Assembly: GCA_937870585.1 (NCBI GenBank)
Contig: CALMZE010000212.1
Span: forward strand, 18,057 to 82,056
Reading direction: 5' to 3'
DNA from: an uncultured Sphingomonadales bacterium
GTDB lineage: Bacteria > Pseudomonadota > Alphaproteobacteria > Sphingomonadales > Sphingomonadaceae
Length of the DNA: 64,000 nucleotides
Of the stretch, positions 9,744-20,212 are shown in pieces. Within the stretch, counting starts at the first letter, position 1. Each line of letters begins with the position of its first letter. The notes beneath the pieces were generated by a model. It was not told the origin of the DNA. It made no database searches and saw only the letters and a program-made list of their open reading frames with translations. The position numbers and the translations under genes were made by a program.

Positions 9744-11258
9744 ATGAACGCCGTCACCACCATCAGCCGCGAGCAAAAGCCTTATTCGGAGGCGGCGAAG
9801 GCTGCACTGGCCCGCAAGCCCGCCCTATTCATCAACAATGAATGGGTGACCTCCAACCATGGCGCACTGCTTGAAGTGGAAGACCCTTCGAACGGCAAGA
9901 TCGTGAGCCATGTGGTTGACGCATCGGACAAGGATGTCGATCGTGCCGTGGCTGCCGCCCGCGCCGCGTTTGACGATGGCCGCTGGTCCAATCTGCCGCC
10001 GATGGTGCGCGAACGCACCATGCACCGCCTCGCCGATCTGCTCGAAGCCCATTCAGACGAATTTGCAGAGCTTGAAGCCATCGACAATGGCAAGCCCAAG
10101 GGCATGGCTGGCGCAGTCGATATTCCCGGCGCGATCAGCCAGATCCGCTTCATGGCGGGCTGGGCGAGCAAGGTCGCGGGCGATACGACACAGCCTTACA
10201 CGATGCCCAATGGCATGGTGTTCAGCTATACCGTGAAGGAGCCGGTCGGCGTCTGCGCGCAGATCGTGCCGTGGAACTTCCCGCTGCTGATGGCCTGCCT
10301 CAAGATCGCCCCCGCTCTCGCTGCGGGCTGCACCATCGTGCTCAAGCCTGCAGAACAGACCTCGCTCACCGCGCTGCGTCTGGCTGATTTCGTGGCGGAA
10401 GCAGGTTTCCCGGCCGGCGTGCTCAACATCATCACCGGCAATGGCCATACAGCGGGTGATCGCATGGTGAAGCATCCCGATGTGGACAAGGTCGCCTTCA
10501 CCGGATCAACCGAGATCGGCAAGCTGATCAACCGCAATGCGACCGACACGCTGAAGCGCGTCACGCTCGAACTCGGCGGCAAATCGCCCGTCGTGGTGAT
10601 GCCCGATGTCGATGTCGCGTCAACCGCGCCCGGCGTAGCAGGGGCCATCTTCTTCAACGCGGGCCAGGTCTGCGTCGCGGGCTCACGCCTCTATGCGCAC
10701 AAGTCGGTGTTCGACAAGGTGGTGGAAGGCATGGCCGAAACCGCGCCGTTCTGGGCACCGCGCCCTTCGCTTGATCCCGACGCGCATATGGGCGCGATCA
10801 TCAGCAAGGAGCAGCACGAGAAGGTGATGGGCTATATCGAGGCGGGCAAGCGCGATGGCGCGTCGGTCGCGATGGGCGGCGATGCGCCTTCGGTCGATGG
10901 CGGCTATTATGTGAACCCCACCATCCTTGTAGACGTAAACCCGCAAATGAGCGTCGTGCGGGAGGAGATTTTCGGCCCCGTGGTCGTCGCGCAGCGCTTC
11001 GATGATCTTGATGAAGTGGCCAAGGCTGCGAACGACACCTGTTTCGGTCTGGGTGCGGGCATCTGGACCAAGGATGTTGCCGCGATGCACAAGATGGCCG
11101 CGCGCATCAAATCGGGCACCGTCTGGGGCAATTGCCACGCGCTGATCGACACCGCTCTGCCCTTTGGCGGCTACAAGGAATCGGGTCTGGGCCGCGAACA
11201 GGGTCGGCAAGGCGTCGAAGCCTATCTGGAAACCAAAACCGTCATCATCCAGCTCTGA
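9744..11258 (+). CDS. NAD-dependent aldehyde dehydrogenase, aromatic aldehyde type
   Basis: This 504-residue ALDH has the catalytic Cys310 in FNAGQVCVAGSR, the Glu motif LELGGKSP and the cofactor-binding FTGSTEIGK. Overall it looks like the phenylacetaldehyde / vanillin / coniferyl aldehyde dehydrogenase branch and would oxidise an aromatic aldehyde to the acid. The ATG at 9744 follows AGAGGAG. Its TGA overlaps the ATG of the Rieske gene (ATGA), and the next genes overlap in the same way, so the four genes at 9744-13931 form a tightly coupled operon downstream of operator site 2. Confidence 0.9.
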   Translation: MNAVTTISREQKPYSEAAKAALARKPALFINNEWVTSNHGALLEVEDPSNGKIVSHVVDASDKDVDRAVAAARAAFDDGRWSNLPPMVRERTMHRLADLLEAHSDEFAELEAIDNGKPKGMAGAVDIPGAISQIRFMAGWASKVAGDTTQPYTMPNGMVFSYTVKEPVGVCAQIVPWNFPLLMACLKIAPALAAGCTIVLKPAEQTSLTALRLADFVAEAGFPAGVLNIITGNGHTAGDRMVKHPDVDKVAFTGSTEIGKLINRNATDTLKRVTLELGGKSPVVVMPDVDVASTAPGVAGAIFFNAGQVCVAGSRLYAHKSVFDKVVEGMAETAPFWAPRPSLDPDAHMGAIISKEQHEKVMGYIEAGKRDGASVAMGGDAPSVDGGYYVNPTILVDVNPQMSVVREEIFGPVVVAQRFDDLDEVAKAANDTCFGLGAGIWTKDVAAMHKMAARIKSGTVWGNCHALIDTALPFGGYKESGLGREQGRQGVEAYLETKTVIIQL

Positions 11259-12307
11259 TGACCTACGCCCGGAACGCCTGGTATGTCGCGGCATGGTGCT
11301 GCGATCTGGATGTGGCGACGCCTTTCGCCGTCTCCATCTTGGGCGAACCGCTGGTGATCTGGCGGAGCGAAAGCGGCGCGTTACATGCGTTGGAAGATCG
11401 GTGTGTCCATCGCCTTGCTCCGCTCTCTCTCGGCCGGTGTGAGGGCGAGCGGCTGCGCTGCCTCTATCATGGTCTGCTGTTCGATCCTGACGGTCGGGTG
11501 GCGGAGATCCCGGGGCAAGATCTGCTCCCTGCTCAAGCCAAGGTGCGCGCCTATCCGGTGGTGGACCGGCATGACTGGATCTGGGTATGGATGGGCGATC
11601 CCACGCTGGCGGATGCGGTGCTTATCCCGCCTGCGGTGGGCATTTCCGAACCAGATTGGGTGCTGGGCCATGGTCAACTTGATTATGCGGCCGAAGCCCG
11701 CCTGATCTGCGATAATCTGCTCGACTTCAGTCACCTCACCTATGTTCATGCGGCAAGCTTTGGCGCTGGCGCAGAGTTTGCAGAGCATCAGCCCAAGATT
11801 GCCATGCTGGAACGCGGCGTGCGAGTGACGCGCTGGCTGCCCAACCCTGTCGGCTCCCCACGTAACCCGCATGATGTGCCGATGGAAGCTTATCAGGCTT
11901 ATGATTTCCTCGTGCCCGGCGTGTTGCTGATGTGGTCGGGCAATTATACCTTGGGTACGTCGGCGCAGCTGGGCGCTGAAGCTCCCGCGATGGAGGATGC
12001 CGTTTCAGGCCTCAACTTCACCAGTCAGGCGGTCACACCGCTGGGTGATGGTACTGCGCGCTATTTCTTTTCATGGGGGCCGCATGTCCGCGATGGGGAT
12101 GCTGCCAAGCGCGACATGATGATGGCGATGGCCGGGCAGGCCTTTGCCGAAGACAAGATGATGATCGAAGCGCAGCAGCGTGTTATCGCCGCCACGCCCG
12201 ACCCGCGCATCATGCCCACCGCGCACGACAAGGGGGTCACACTCTACAACCGGCTGGTCGAGAAACTGGCCCGGACCCATTCTGCCGAACTGGAGACTGC
12301 CGCATGA
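11258..12307 (+). CDS. Rieske non-heme iron oxygenase, vanillate O-demethylase (VanA)-like
   Basis: At 349 residues it has the usual VanA length. The Rieske 2Fe-2S ligands are in CVH and CLYH. The mononuclear iron ligands fit NLLDFSHLTYVH (Asp/His/His pattern). The N-terminus TYARNAWYVAAW is typical of the VanA/TsaM/LigX group, which O-demethylates methoxy-aromatics or hydroxylates substituted aromatics with NADH, O2 and a separate reductase. No VanB-type reductase or ferredoxin is encoded in the window. Both gene ends overlap neighbours by four bases (ATGA). The substrate is inferred to be a methoxylated aromatic acid. Confidence 0.85.
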   Translation: MTYARNAWYVAAWCCDLDVATPFAVSILGEPLVIWRSESGALHALEDRCVHRLAPLSLGRCEGERLRCLYHGLLFDPDGRVAEIPGQDLLPAQAKVRAYPVVDRHDWIWVWMGDPTLADAVLIPPAVGISEPDWVLGHGQLDYAAEARLICDNLLDFSHLTYVHAASFGAGAEFAEHQPKIAMLERGVRVTRWLPNPVGSPRNPHDVPMEAYQAYDFLVPGVLLMWSGNYTLGTSAQLGAEAPAMEDAVSGLNFTSQAVTPLGDGTARYFFSWGPHVRDGDAAKRDMMMAMAGQAFAEDKMMIEAQQRVIAATPDPRIMPTAHDKGVTLYNRLVEKLARTHSAELETAA

Positions 12308-13173
12308 TCGACCTGTCCAAAATCAAAGCCATCGACGTTCACGTTCATGCCGAAGTGTCCTGCCATGACCCGGAAGACCCCGTGATGGGCCAGTTTTTCG
12401 ACGCTGCTTCTGCCTATTTCAAGGCCCCGCGCGAACGGCCGAAGATGCCGGAAATCGTGGAGATTTACCGCGAACAGCAGATTGCCTTCTGCATGTTCAC
12501 CGTCGATTGCGAAAGCGCAATCGGGGCCAAGCGCGTCTCCAACTATGAAGTGGCGGAATTCGCTGCCAAACATGACGACATCTGCATCCCCTTCGCCTCG
12601 ATCGACCCGCACAAGGGCAAGATGGGCGCGAAGGAAGCGCGCGATCTGGTCGAGAACTATGGCGTGAAGGGCTTCAAGTTCCACGGCATCATGCAGAACG
12701 CGCACCCCGCTGACCGCATGGGCTACCCGATCTATGAAGTGATCAACGAATATAAGCTGCCCGCCATCTTCCACACCGGCCACTCCGGCATGGGCACAGG
12801 GATGCGCGGCGGCGGCGGCGTGCGGCTGAAATATGGCCAGCCGATGCTGATCGATGATGTGGCGGTGGATTTCCCCGACATGAAGATCATCCTCGCCCAT
12901 CCCAGCTGGCCATGGGTGGATGAAAGCCTTTCCATGGCGCTGCACAAGGATAATGTGTTCATCGACCTATCCGGCTGGAGCCCCAAATTCTTCCAGCCGC
13001 AGATCATCAATTACGCCAATGGCCAGTTGCGCAAGAAGATGCTGTTCGGCTCTGACTTCCCCCTGATCCACCCGCAAAAATGGATCGATGCCGCGCTTAA
13101 GGTTGGCTTCAAGGAAGAGGTGCTGCCCGGTATCATGAAGGATAACGCCGCGCGCGTGCTGGGGCTGGCGTGA
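12304..13173 (+). CDS. Amidohydrolase family (Amidohydro_2) protein
   Basis: This 289-residue TIM-barrel hydrolase has the metal motif HVH at His13/His15, later His residues in IFHTGHSG and ILAHPSWPW, and the Asp in FGSDFP. The family includes decarboxylases (ACMSD, 5-carboxyvanillate decarboxylase LigW) and hydrolases proposed to cleave hydroxyphenyl-beta-ketoacyl-CoA in hydroxycinnamate breakdown. Its place between a Rieske oxygenase and an SDR fits either decarboxylation or C-C hydrolysis of an oxidised side chain. The ATG at 12304 overlaps the preceding stop, and the TGA overlaps the SDR GTG. Confidence 0.8.
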   Translation: MIDLSKIKAIDVHVHAEVSCHDPEDPVMGQFFDAASAYFKAPRERPKMPEIVEIYREQQIAFCMFTVDCESAIGAKRVSNYEVAEFAAKHDDICIPFASIDPHKGKMGAKEARDLVENYGVKGFKFHGIMQNAHPADRMGYPIYEVINEYKLPAIFHTGHSGMGTGMRGGGGVRLKYGQPMLIDDVAVDFPDMKIILAHPSWPWVDESLSMALHKDNVFIDLSGWSPKFFQPQIINYANGQLRKKMLFGSDFPLIHPQKWIDAALKVGFKEEVLPGIMKDNAARVLGLA

Positions 13174-13931
13174 CCGACTTTGCCGACCGCCGCATCATTG
13201 TCACTGGAGCATCGACCGGCATCGGGCGGGCAACCGCGCTGATGCTGGGCGGACGCGGCGCGCATGTGGCGCTGATCGCGCGCAGTGCTGACAAGCTGGA
13301 GGTGCTGGCAGCAGAGATCGCAGCAGCAAGCGGCAGCGCCTCGGTCCATCCGGCAGACGTGGCGGATCGTGCTGAACTCGCAGCAGCGTTCACAGCGGCA
13401 GGGCCTGCTGACGGGTTGTTCGCCAATGCGGGGTTTGGCGGCGATTTCGCGCCCTTCCCGGCCTATTCGGATGCGAATTGGGACGCTCTGATTGCCTCCA
13501 ATCTGACGAGCGTGTTCCTCTCGATCCGAGCGGTGCTGCCTGCTATGCAAGAGGCGCGCAAGGGCTCCATCGTGGTAACGGGCAGTCTGGCGAGTGAGCG
13601 CGGAATGCCAATGAATGCGGGCTATGTCGCCGCCAAGCATGGCGTATTGGGCCTTGCCCGCGCTGCTGCTGCGGAAGGCGCCCCGCACAATGTCCGCGTC
13701 AATTGCCTGATCCCCGGCTTCATCGAAACGCCGCTTCTGCACAATATCGCGGGTGGCGCAGACGTGGCGCCCGTGATGGAGGCGATGGGCAAAGGCGTGC
13801 CGCAAGGCCGCGTCGGCCAGCCGGAGGAATGCGCCTCGCTCGTCTGCTTCCTGCTGTCTGATGCGGCGAGCCATATCACCGGGCAGTCGATGGCGGTGGA
13901 TGGCGGGATTTTGGGGACGTTGATTCCGTAA
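13170..13931 (+). CDS. Short-chain dehydrogenase/reductase
   Basis: This 253-residue classical SDR has the cofactor motif TGASTGIG (residues 12-19), a catalytic Ser region VVTGSLAS and YVAAK as the Tyr-x3-Lys. The C-terminus carries the common AVDGG turn. It likely oxidises a secondary alcohol or reduces a ketone; the C-alpha dehydrogenases of beta-aryl ether breakdown (LigD/L/N) are SDRs, but a general 3-hydroxyacyl role is equally possible. It starts with GTG at 13170, overlapping the amidohydrolase stop (GTGA), and is the last gene of the coupled operon; R3a follows directly. Confidence 0.85.
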   Translation: MTDFADRRIIVTGASTGIGRATALMLGGRGAHVALIARSADKLEVLAAEIAAASGSASVHPADVADRAELAAAFTAAGPADGLFANAGFGGDFAPFPAYSDANWDALIASNLTSVFLSIRAVLPAMQEARKGSIVVTGSLASERGMPMNAGYVAAKHGVLGLARAAAAEGAPHNVRVNCLIPGFIETPLLHNIAGGADVAPVMEAMGKGVPQGRVGQPEECASLVCFLLSDAASHITGQSMAVDGGILGTLIP

Positions 13932-13940
13932 GGCGCTCCG

Positions 13941-14020
13941 TCATTGCGAGGAACGCAGTGACGAAGCAATCCAGACTGTCGGGCGTTGCACTGGATTGCT
14001 TCGCTCTGCTCGCAATGACG
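13941..14020. repeat. R3a dispersed palindromic repeat
   Basis: The left arm GTCATTGCGAGGAACGCAGT with GAAGCAATCCAG faces the right arm CTGGATTGCTTCG with CTCGCAATGACG. The same arms occur at 18245-18315 (R3b). It sits between the SDR stop and the GST ribosome site. Confidence 0.8.
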
Positions 14021-14032
14021 AAGGATGGAGTG

Positions 14033-14797
14033 ATGACACTCAAATATTACCACGCCGAACCCTTGGCTAACTCGCTCAAATCCATGATCCCGCTCATCGA
14101 AAAGGGGTTGGAGTGGGAGAGCATCTATGTCGATCTCCATAAGTTCGAACAGCATTCGGACTGGTTTACGGCGATCAACCCCGAAGGGCAGGTGCCCGTG
14201 CTTGATCATGATGGCGTGATCATCACGCACACAACCGTCATCAACGAATATCTGGAAGACGCCTTCCCGAACGCGCTGCCGCTGCGTCCGCGTGATCCGG
14301 AAGGCGCGGCGCGGATGCGCTACTGGAACAAATTTGTGGATGAGCATGTGATGAACCACGTCTCGATGCACGGATGGCACCGCATGATCCGCATCATCAC
14401 GCAGAATATCGAGGAGGGCACGTTCGAAGAGCTGATGGCGCGCATTCCGCTGCCTGATCAGCGCAAGAAGTGGATGACGGCGCGCTCCGGCTTTTCCGAA
14501 GCCGATCTGGCCAATGCCACGGTGAAGATCGACTATGCGCTGAACAAGGTAGAGGCGCAACTGGCGCAAACGCCTTGGCTGGCAGGCGCGGATTATACGC
14601 TGGCGGACATCAACTTCTATTCGCATTGCGGTGCGATGGTGGAGCGGATGTTCCCCGATCTGGAGGTCGCCGCTCGCTTCCCGCGCATTGTGGACTGGCG
14701 CGAGCGCGTGACGGCGCGGCCCGCAGTGGCAACCGCGCTCAAGGCCGAGGATCGCACCATGCCAGGCCTGCGCACCTGGTCTGGGCATGTGCGCTAG
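14033..14797 (+). CDS. Glutathione S-transferase, beta-etherase LigF-like
   Basis: This 254-residue GST has an N-terminal domain (TLKYYHAEPLANSLKSMIP, KFEQHSDWFTAINPEGQVP) that closely resembles LigF of Sphingobium SYK-6 as remembered, in particular the KFEQHSDWF and INPxGQVP segments. The C-terminal helical domain has YTLADINFYSHCG. LigF-type enzymes cleave the beta-aryl ether of lignin dimer ketones with glutathione, releasing guaiacol-type phenols. The start is the ATG at 14033, preceded by GGATGGAG; in-frame codons before it belong to repeat R3a. It is the third GST of the cluster. Family assignment is firm, the exact substrate is not. Confidence 0.82.
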   Translation: MTLKYYHAEPLANSLKSMIPLIEKGLEWESIYVDLHKFEQHSDWFTAINPEGQVPVLDHDGVIITHTTVINEYLEDAFPNALPLRPRDPEGAARMRYWNKFVDEHVMNHVSMHGWHRMIRIITQNIEEGTFEELMARIPLPDQRKKWMTARSGFSEADLANATVKIDYALNKVEAQLAQTPWLAGADYTLADINFYSHCGAMVERMFPDLEVAARFPRIVDWRERVTARPAVATALKAEDRTMPGLRTWSGHVR

Positions 14798-14809
14798 TCT
14801 TGTAGAACT

Positions 14810-14900
14810 CCGTTCGTGCTGAGCCTGTCGAAGCACTGTCTTTCCTATATGCCATCATGCCCAGAAAAGGGCAGCCCTTCGACAAGCTCAGGGCGAACGG
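14810..14900. repeat. R2a dispersed palindromic repeat
   Basis: The arm CGTTCGTGCTGAGCCTGTCG continuing AAGCACTG faces CAGCCCTTCGACAAGCTCAG continuing GGCGAACGG. This family has five copies in the window (also at 15678, 22613, 42689 and 61520). All are intergenic and have no coding capacity. Confidence 0.8.
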
Positions 14901-14923
14901 TTGAAAAGGGTTCGTAACTGACA

Positions 14924-15652
14924 ATGGCCACATTCATACTGATCCATGGCAGCTGGCATGGCGGCTGGTGCTTTGACGATGTGAAGGCGCTGCTCGAAGC
15001 GCAGGGCCATGCGGTGATTGCCCCCGATCTACCCGGCATGGGCGGCGGTGACGACGAAATGGCGCAGATTACGCTCCAAGGCTGGGGCAATTTCGCCGCA
15101 GACCTGTGCCGCAGCGCGCCGCAGAAACCCGTCATCCTTGCCGGGCACAGCCGGGGTGGGCTCGTGGTCAGCCAAGCGGCAGAAACCGCGCCCGAAGCGA
15201 TCGACGCCATCGTCTATATCTGCGCGATGATGCTGCCCAACGGCGCCTCCCGCGCGCAATTCAAGACGATGGAGGAGCCCAATCCGGCCTTTGACGCGCT
15301 GATCAGCAAGACGCCCGGCGGGCATGGCAGCGTCATCACCGGTGCAAATCCTGAGGCCGTGTTCGCGCAACTCTCTCCGCCCGATAAGGTGGCAGCGGCC
15401 ATGGCGCGGCTGGTATCCGAACCGCATGGCCCGCGCGCGACGCCCGTGCATGTCACGCCAGAGCGCTGGGGCAAAATCCCGCGCACCTATGTGGAATGCA
15501 CCGAAGACCGGACGATCCCGATCAACAGCCAGCGGCGGATGATTGCGATGTCGCCCGGCGCGAAGGTCGTGACGCTTGATGCGGACCATTCGCCTTTCCT
15601 CTCGCGCCAGAAGGAACTGGCGATCGCACTCCTAGGAGCGATTCCCGACTGA
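14924..15652 (+). CDS. Alpha/beta hydrolase
   Basis: This 242-residue protein has the oxyanion segment LIHGSWHGGW, the nucleophile elbow GHSRG and the catalytic His in DADHSPFLS, a complete triad of the esterase / hydroxynitrile-lyase / MenH type. It could hydrolyse an ester or a ring- or side-chain-derived substrate. The ATG at 14924 follows repeat R2a with no strong Shine-Dalgarno. It has the GST upstream and converges with purU across R2b. Confidence 0.8.
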   Translation: MATFILIHGSWHGGWCFDDVKALLEAQGHAVIAPDLPGMGGGDDEMAQITLQGWGNFAADLCRSAPQKPVILAGHSRGGLVVSQAAETAPEAIDAIVYICAMMLPNGASRAQFKTMEEPNPAFDALISKTPGGHGSVITGANPEAVFAQLSPPDKVAAAMARLVSEPHGPRATPVHVTPERWGKIPRTYVECTEDRTIPINSQRRMIAMSPGAKVVTLDADHSPFLSRQKELAIALLGAIPD

Positions 15653-15677
15653 CGTGGTGCGCCAACAGGTTAGCACA

Positions 15678-15765
15678 GTTCGTGCTGAGCGTGTCGAAGC
15701 ACTGCCCTTCCCTCATCGTGCAGCAACACGCAAAAGCAGTGCTTCGACACGCTCAGCACGAACGG
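15678..15765. repeat. R2b dispersed palindromic repeat (perfect arms)
   Basis: The arms at 15678-15705 and 15736-15763 are exact 28-base reverse complements around a 30-base centre. It lies between the convergent hydrolase and purU genes. Confidence 0.85.
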
Positions 15766-15796
15766 AGATCGCTTGAATTTCAGGAAAATCTGCAAA

Positions 15797-15820
15797 CGCT
15801 CCGGCTCAAAGGCCGGAGCG
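15797..15820 (-). terminator. Hairpin terminator of purU
   Basis: A perfect 9-bp stem CGCTCCGGC / GCCGGAGCG with a 6-base loop lies 11 bases past the purU stop. On the minus strand it is followed by a T-rich stretch (GTTTGCAGATTTTCC). Confidence 0.6.
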
Positions 15821-15830
15821 CGGAACAGCA

Positions 15831-18222
<2,392 letters not shown>

Positions 18223-18244
18223 GGGCGATGAATTCGCTGCGCTC

Positions 18245-18315
18245 GTCATTGCGAGCGCAGCGAAGCAATCCAGATCAGCTGCGAAGATGGATTGCCGCGC
18301 TTCGCTCGCAATGAC
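18245..18315. repeat. R3b dispersed palindromic repeat
   Basis: The arm GTCATTGCGAGCGCAGCGAA with GCAATCCAG faces ATTGCCGCGCTTCGCTCGCA with ATGAC. It is the same family as R3a. It is inserted between ligM and metF, inside what should be one transcript. Confidence 0.8.
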
Positions 18316-18353
18316 GCTGTATCGTCCATCATTCCAACACGAAGGAGGCCTGC

Positions 18354-19235
18354 ATGACCAAGCCCCTGATCCACCCCAACTGGGCGAACGCGCCGGATGG
18401 GATTACCGACGGCTATTCTCTGGAAGTGACCGCGAAGGATGAGGCGGCGCTGCGTGAAGCAGCGCCGCTGATGCCGCCTGAAACGCCGGTGTCTGTCACC
18501 TTCCTGCCGGGTGAGGCGCAGGACGCGCGAGTGGCCGCGGCCAAGGCGGTGCGGGCGCTGGGGTTCGAGCCCATGCCGCATTTCTCTGCCCGCCGCATCC
18601 TGTCTGAAGATGATTTCGAAGGCTATCTGAAGGCCGTGGTGCAGGAAGCGGGTGTGGAACGCGCCTTCATCGTCGCAGGCGATCCGCCTGAGCCGCAAGG
18701 GCCGTATTTCGATACCATGGCGCTGATCAGAACCGGCGCCTTCGAAAGGGCAGGGATCAAGGCAATCGGCATTGGCGGCCACCCCGAAGGCCATCCCAAT
18801 ATGAACACGGCGGAATGCTGGGCGATATTGGAAGCCAAGGTGAAGGAAATCGAAGCGCGCGGCATGGCCCCGCTGGTTGTCACCCAATTTGGTTTCGATC
18901 CTGATGCTTTCCTCGCTTGGCTGAAAGAATTGCGCGAACGCGGGCTCGACGTGCCGGTTCGAATTGGCATTCCCGGCCCGGCCAGCATCAAATCCCTCCT
19001 GCGCTTTGCCGCGCGCTGCGGCGTTGGCGCGTCTGCTGCGGTCATGAAGAAATATGGCGTGTCGATCACCAATCTGCTTGGCAGTGCCGGGCCGGACAAG
19101 CTTGTGGATGAATTTGCGGCCAATCTGGGTGACGAACATGGCCGGGTGCGCCTGCATTTCTATCCCTTTGGCGGGCTGAAGAAAACGGTCGAGTGGATCA
19201 GGGAATATGAACGCAAGTCCGGACGCGCTGCTTAG
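18354..19235 (+). CDS. metF: Methylenetetrahydrofolate reductase family protein
   Basis: This 293-residue TIM-barrel flavoprotein of the MTHFR family has FIVAGDPPEPQGPY, AIGIGGHPEGHP and VVTQFGFDPDAF, the usual folate/FAD segments. In this context it runs in the oxidative direction, converting 5-methyl-THF made by LigM to 5,10-methylene-THF. The ATG at 18354 follows GAAGGAGG. The order ligM-metF is the same as in SYK-6. The biosynthetic methionine-pathway copy may be elsewhere. Confidence 0.88.
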   Translation: MTKPLIHPNWANAPDGITDGYSLEVTAKDEAALREAAPLMPPETPVSVTFLPGEAQDARVAAAKAVRALGFEPMPHFSARRILSEDDFEGYLKAVVQEAGVERAFIVAGDPPEPQGPYFDTMALIRTGAFERAGIKAIGIGGHPEGHPNMNTAECWAILEAKVKEIEARGMAPLVVTQFGFDPDAFLAWLKELRERGLDVPVRIGIPGPASIKSLLRFAARCGVGASAAVMKKYGVSITNLLGSAGPDKLVDEFAANLGDEHGRVRLHFYPFGGLKKTVEWIREYERKSGRAA

Positions 19236-19313
19236 AACTCTCGCGTCCGGTCATTCATTCAGGGTTCAGCGCCGGGCTGGCCATCAGAGCCATTCAATCT
19301 GGAGAGACCGCCG

Positions 19314-19538
19314 ATGAAAGCTCTGCCGCTACTTACGCTTCTGGCCCTTACCGGCTGCGCTAACACGCGCACTTATTCTCAGCTTGAACAATGCGCGCAT
19401 GAGCCGGGCTGCGTCTCCACCTTCAATTCCGAAGGCGCCGGTGCGCCACATGCAGCCGCCATTGCCCCTGAAACGACCAGTCAGTGGGAACCCATCACCA
19501 AGGCGCGGAAACCCGCCAAACAAAAGAATAAGCCATGA
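19314..19538 (+). CDS. Small lipoprotein of unknown function
   Basis: This 74-residue protein has a signal peptide ending in the lipobox LTGC (Cys15). The mature part is short and hydrophilic, with two further Cys (CAHEPGC) and a Lys-rich tail. No family is recognised. Its TGA overlaps the ATG of the next hydrolase gene (ATGA), so the two are co-translated. A ribosome site GGAGAG lies 10-15 bases upstream of the ATG. Confidence 0.65.
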   Translation: MKALPLLTLLALTGCANTRTYSQLEQCAHEPGCVSTFNSEGAGAPHAAAIAPETTSQWEPITKARKPAKQKNKP

Positions 19539-20209
19539 CCGACTTTGTCCTCGTTCATGGCGCATGGGGCGGTGGCTGGTCTTATGATGTGCTGGCCGAA
19601 GCGCTGTGGACGGCGGGGCATCGCGTGGTCGTCGCCGAACTGCCTGGGCTCGGCAGGCGGCGCGGAGACCTCCACCCCGGCATCACGCTGACCGATCATG
19701 TCGACGCGGTATGCGCACAGATTGCGCAGGCCGGGTTTGATCGCTTCGTGCTTGCCGGGCACAGCTATGGCGGCATGGTCATTACAGGCGTGGCGACGCG
19801 GCTGGGAAGCCGGATCGATCATATCGTCTATATCGACGCCTTCCTGCCCGGCGACGGCGAGTCGCTATGGGACATTACCGGCGAGTTCGAGCACAAGCAT
19901 TATATCAACACGCAGAAATTCACGCCCGGCCTTGTCGCGCCGATCATGGGCGAGGAAAATGAGCGGATCGGCAAACATCCGCTGCTGACCTTGCTCGAAG
20001 CGGTGCGCTTCACCGGTGAAGAGAGCAAAGTGCGCAAACACAGCTACATCTTTGCCAAGAGTTGGGAGCCAACGCCCTTTCGGCGCTTCGCCAAGGCGGT
20101 GCAGGCGAATCCGCATTGGGCCTATCATGAAGCCGATTGCGGCCATGATGTGATGGCCGGTCAGCCTGCCCAGTTGCTTCAGATCATGCTGTCGGCGGGC
20201 GTAAGCTGA
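19535..20209 (+). CDS. Alpha/beta hydrolase
   Basis: This 224-residue hydrolase has LVHGAWGGGW (oxyanion hole), the nucleophile elbow GHSYGG and the catalytic His in DCGHDVM. It is the same esterase / MenH-like group as the hydrolase at 14924, but the two are clearly diverged. The gene is coupled to the small lipoprotein gene and ends three bases before the stop of the converging Tat-protein gene. The substrate is unknown; hydrolysis of an ester or lactone intermediate is a guess from context. Confidence 0.8.
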   Translation: MTDFVLVHGAWGGGWSYDVLAEALWTAGHRVVVAELPGLGRRRGDLHPGITLTDHVDAVCAQIAQAGFDRFVLAGHSYGGMVITGVATRLGSRIDHIVYIDAFLPGDGESLWDITGEFEHKHYINTQKFTPGLVAPIMGEENERIGKHPLLTLLEAVRFTGEESKVRKHSYIFAKSWEPTPFRRFAKAVQANPHWAYHEADCGHDVMAGQPAQLLQIMLSAGVS

Positions 20210-20212
20210 GCG

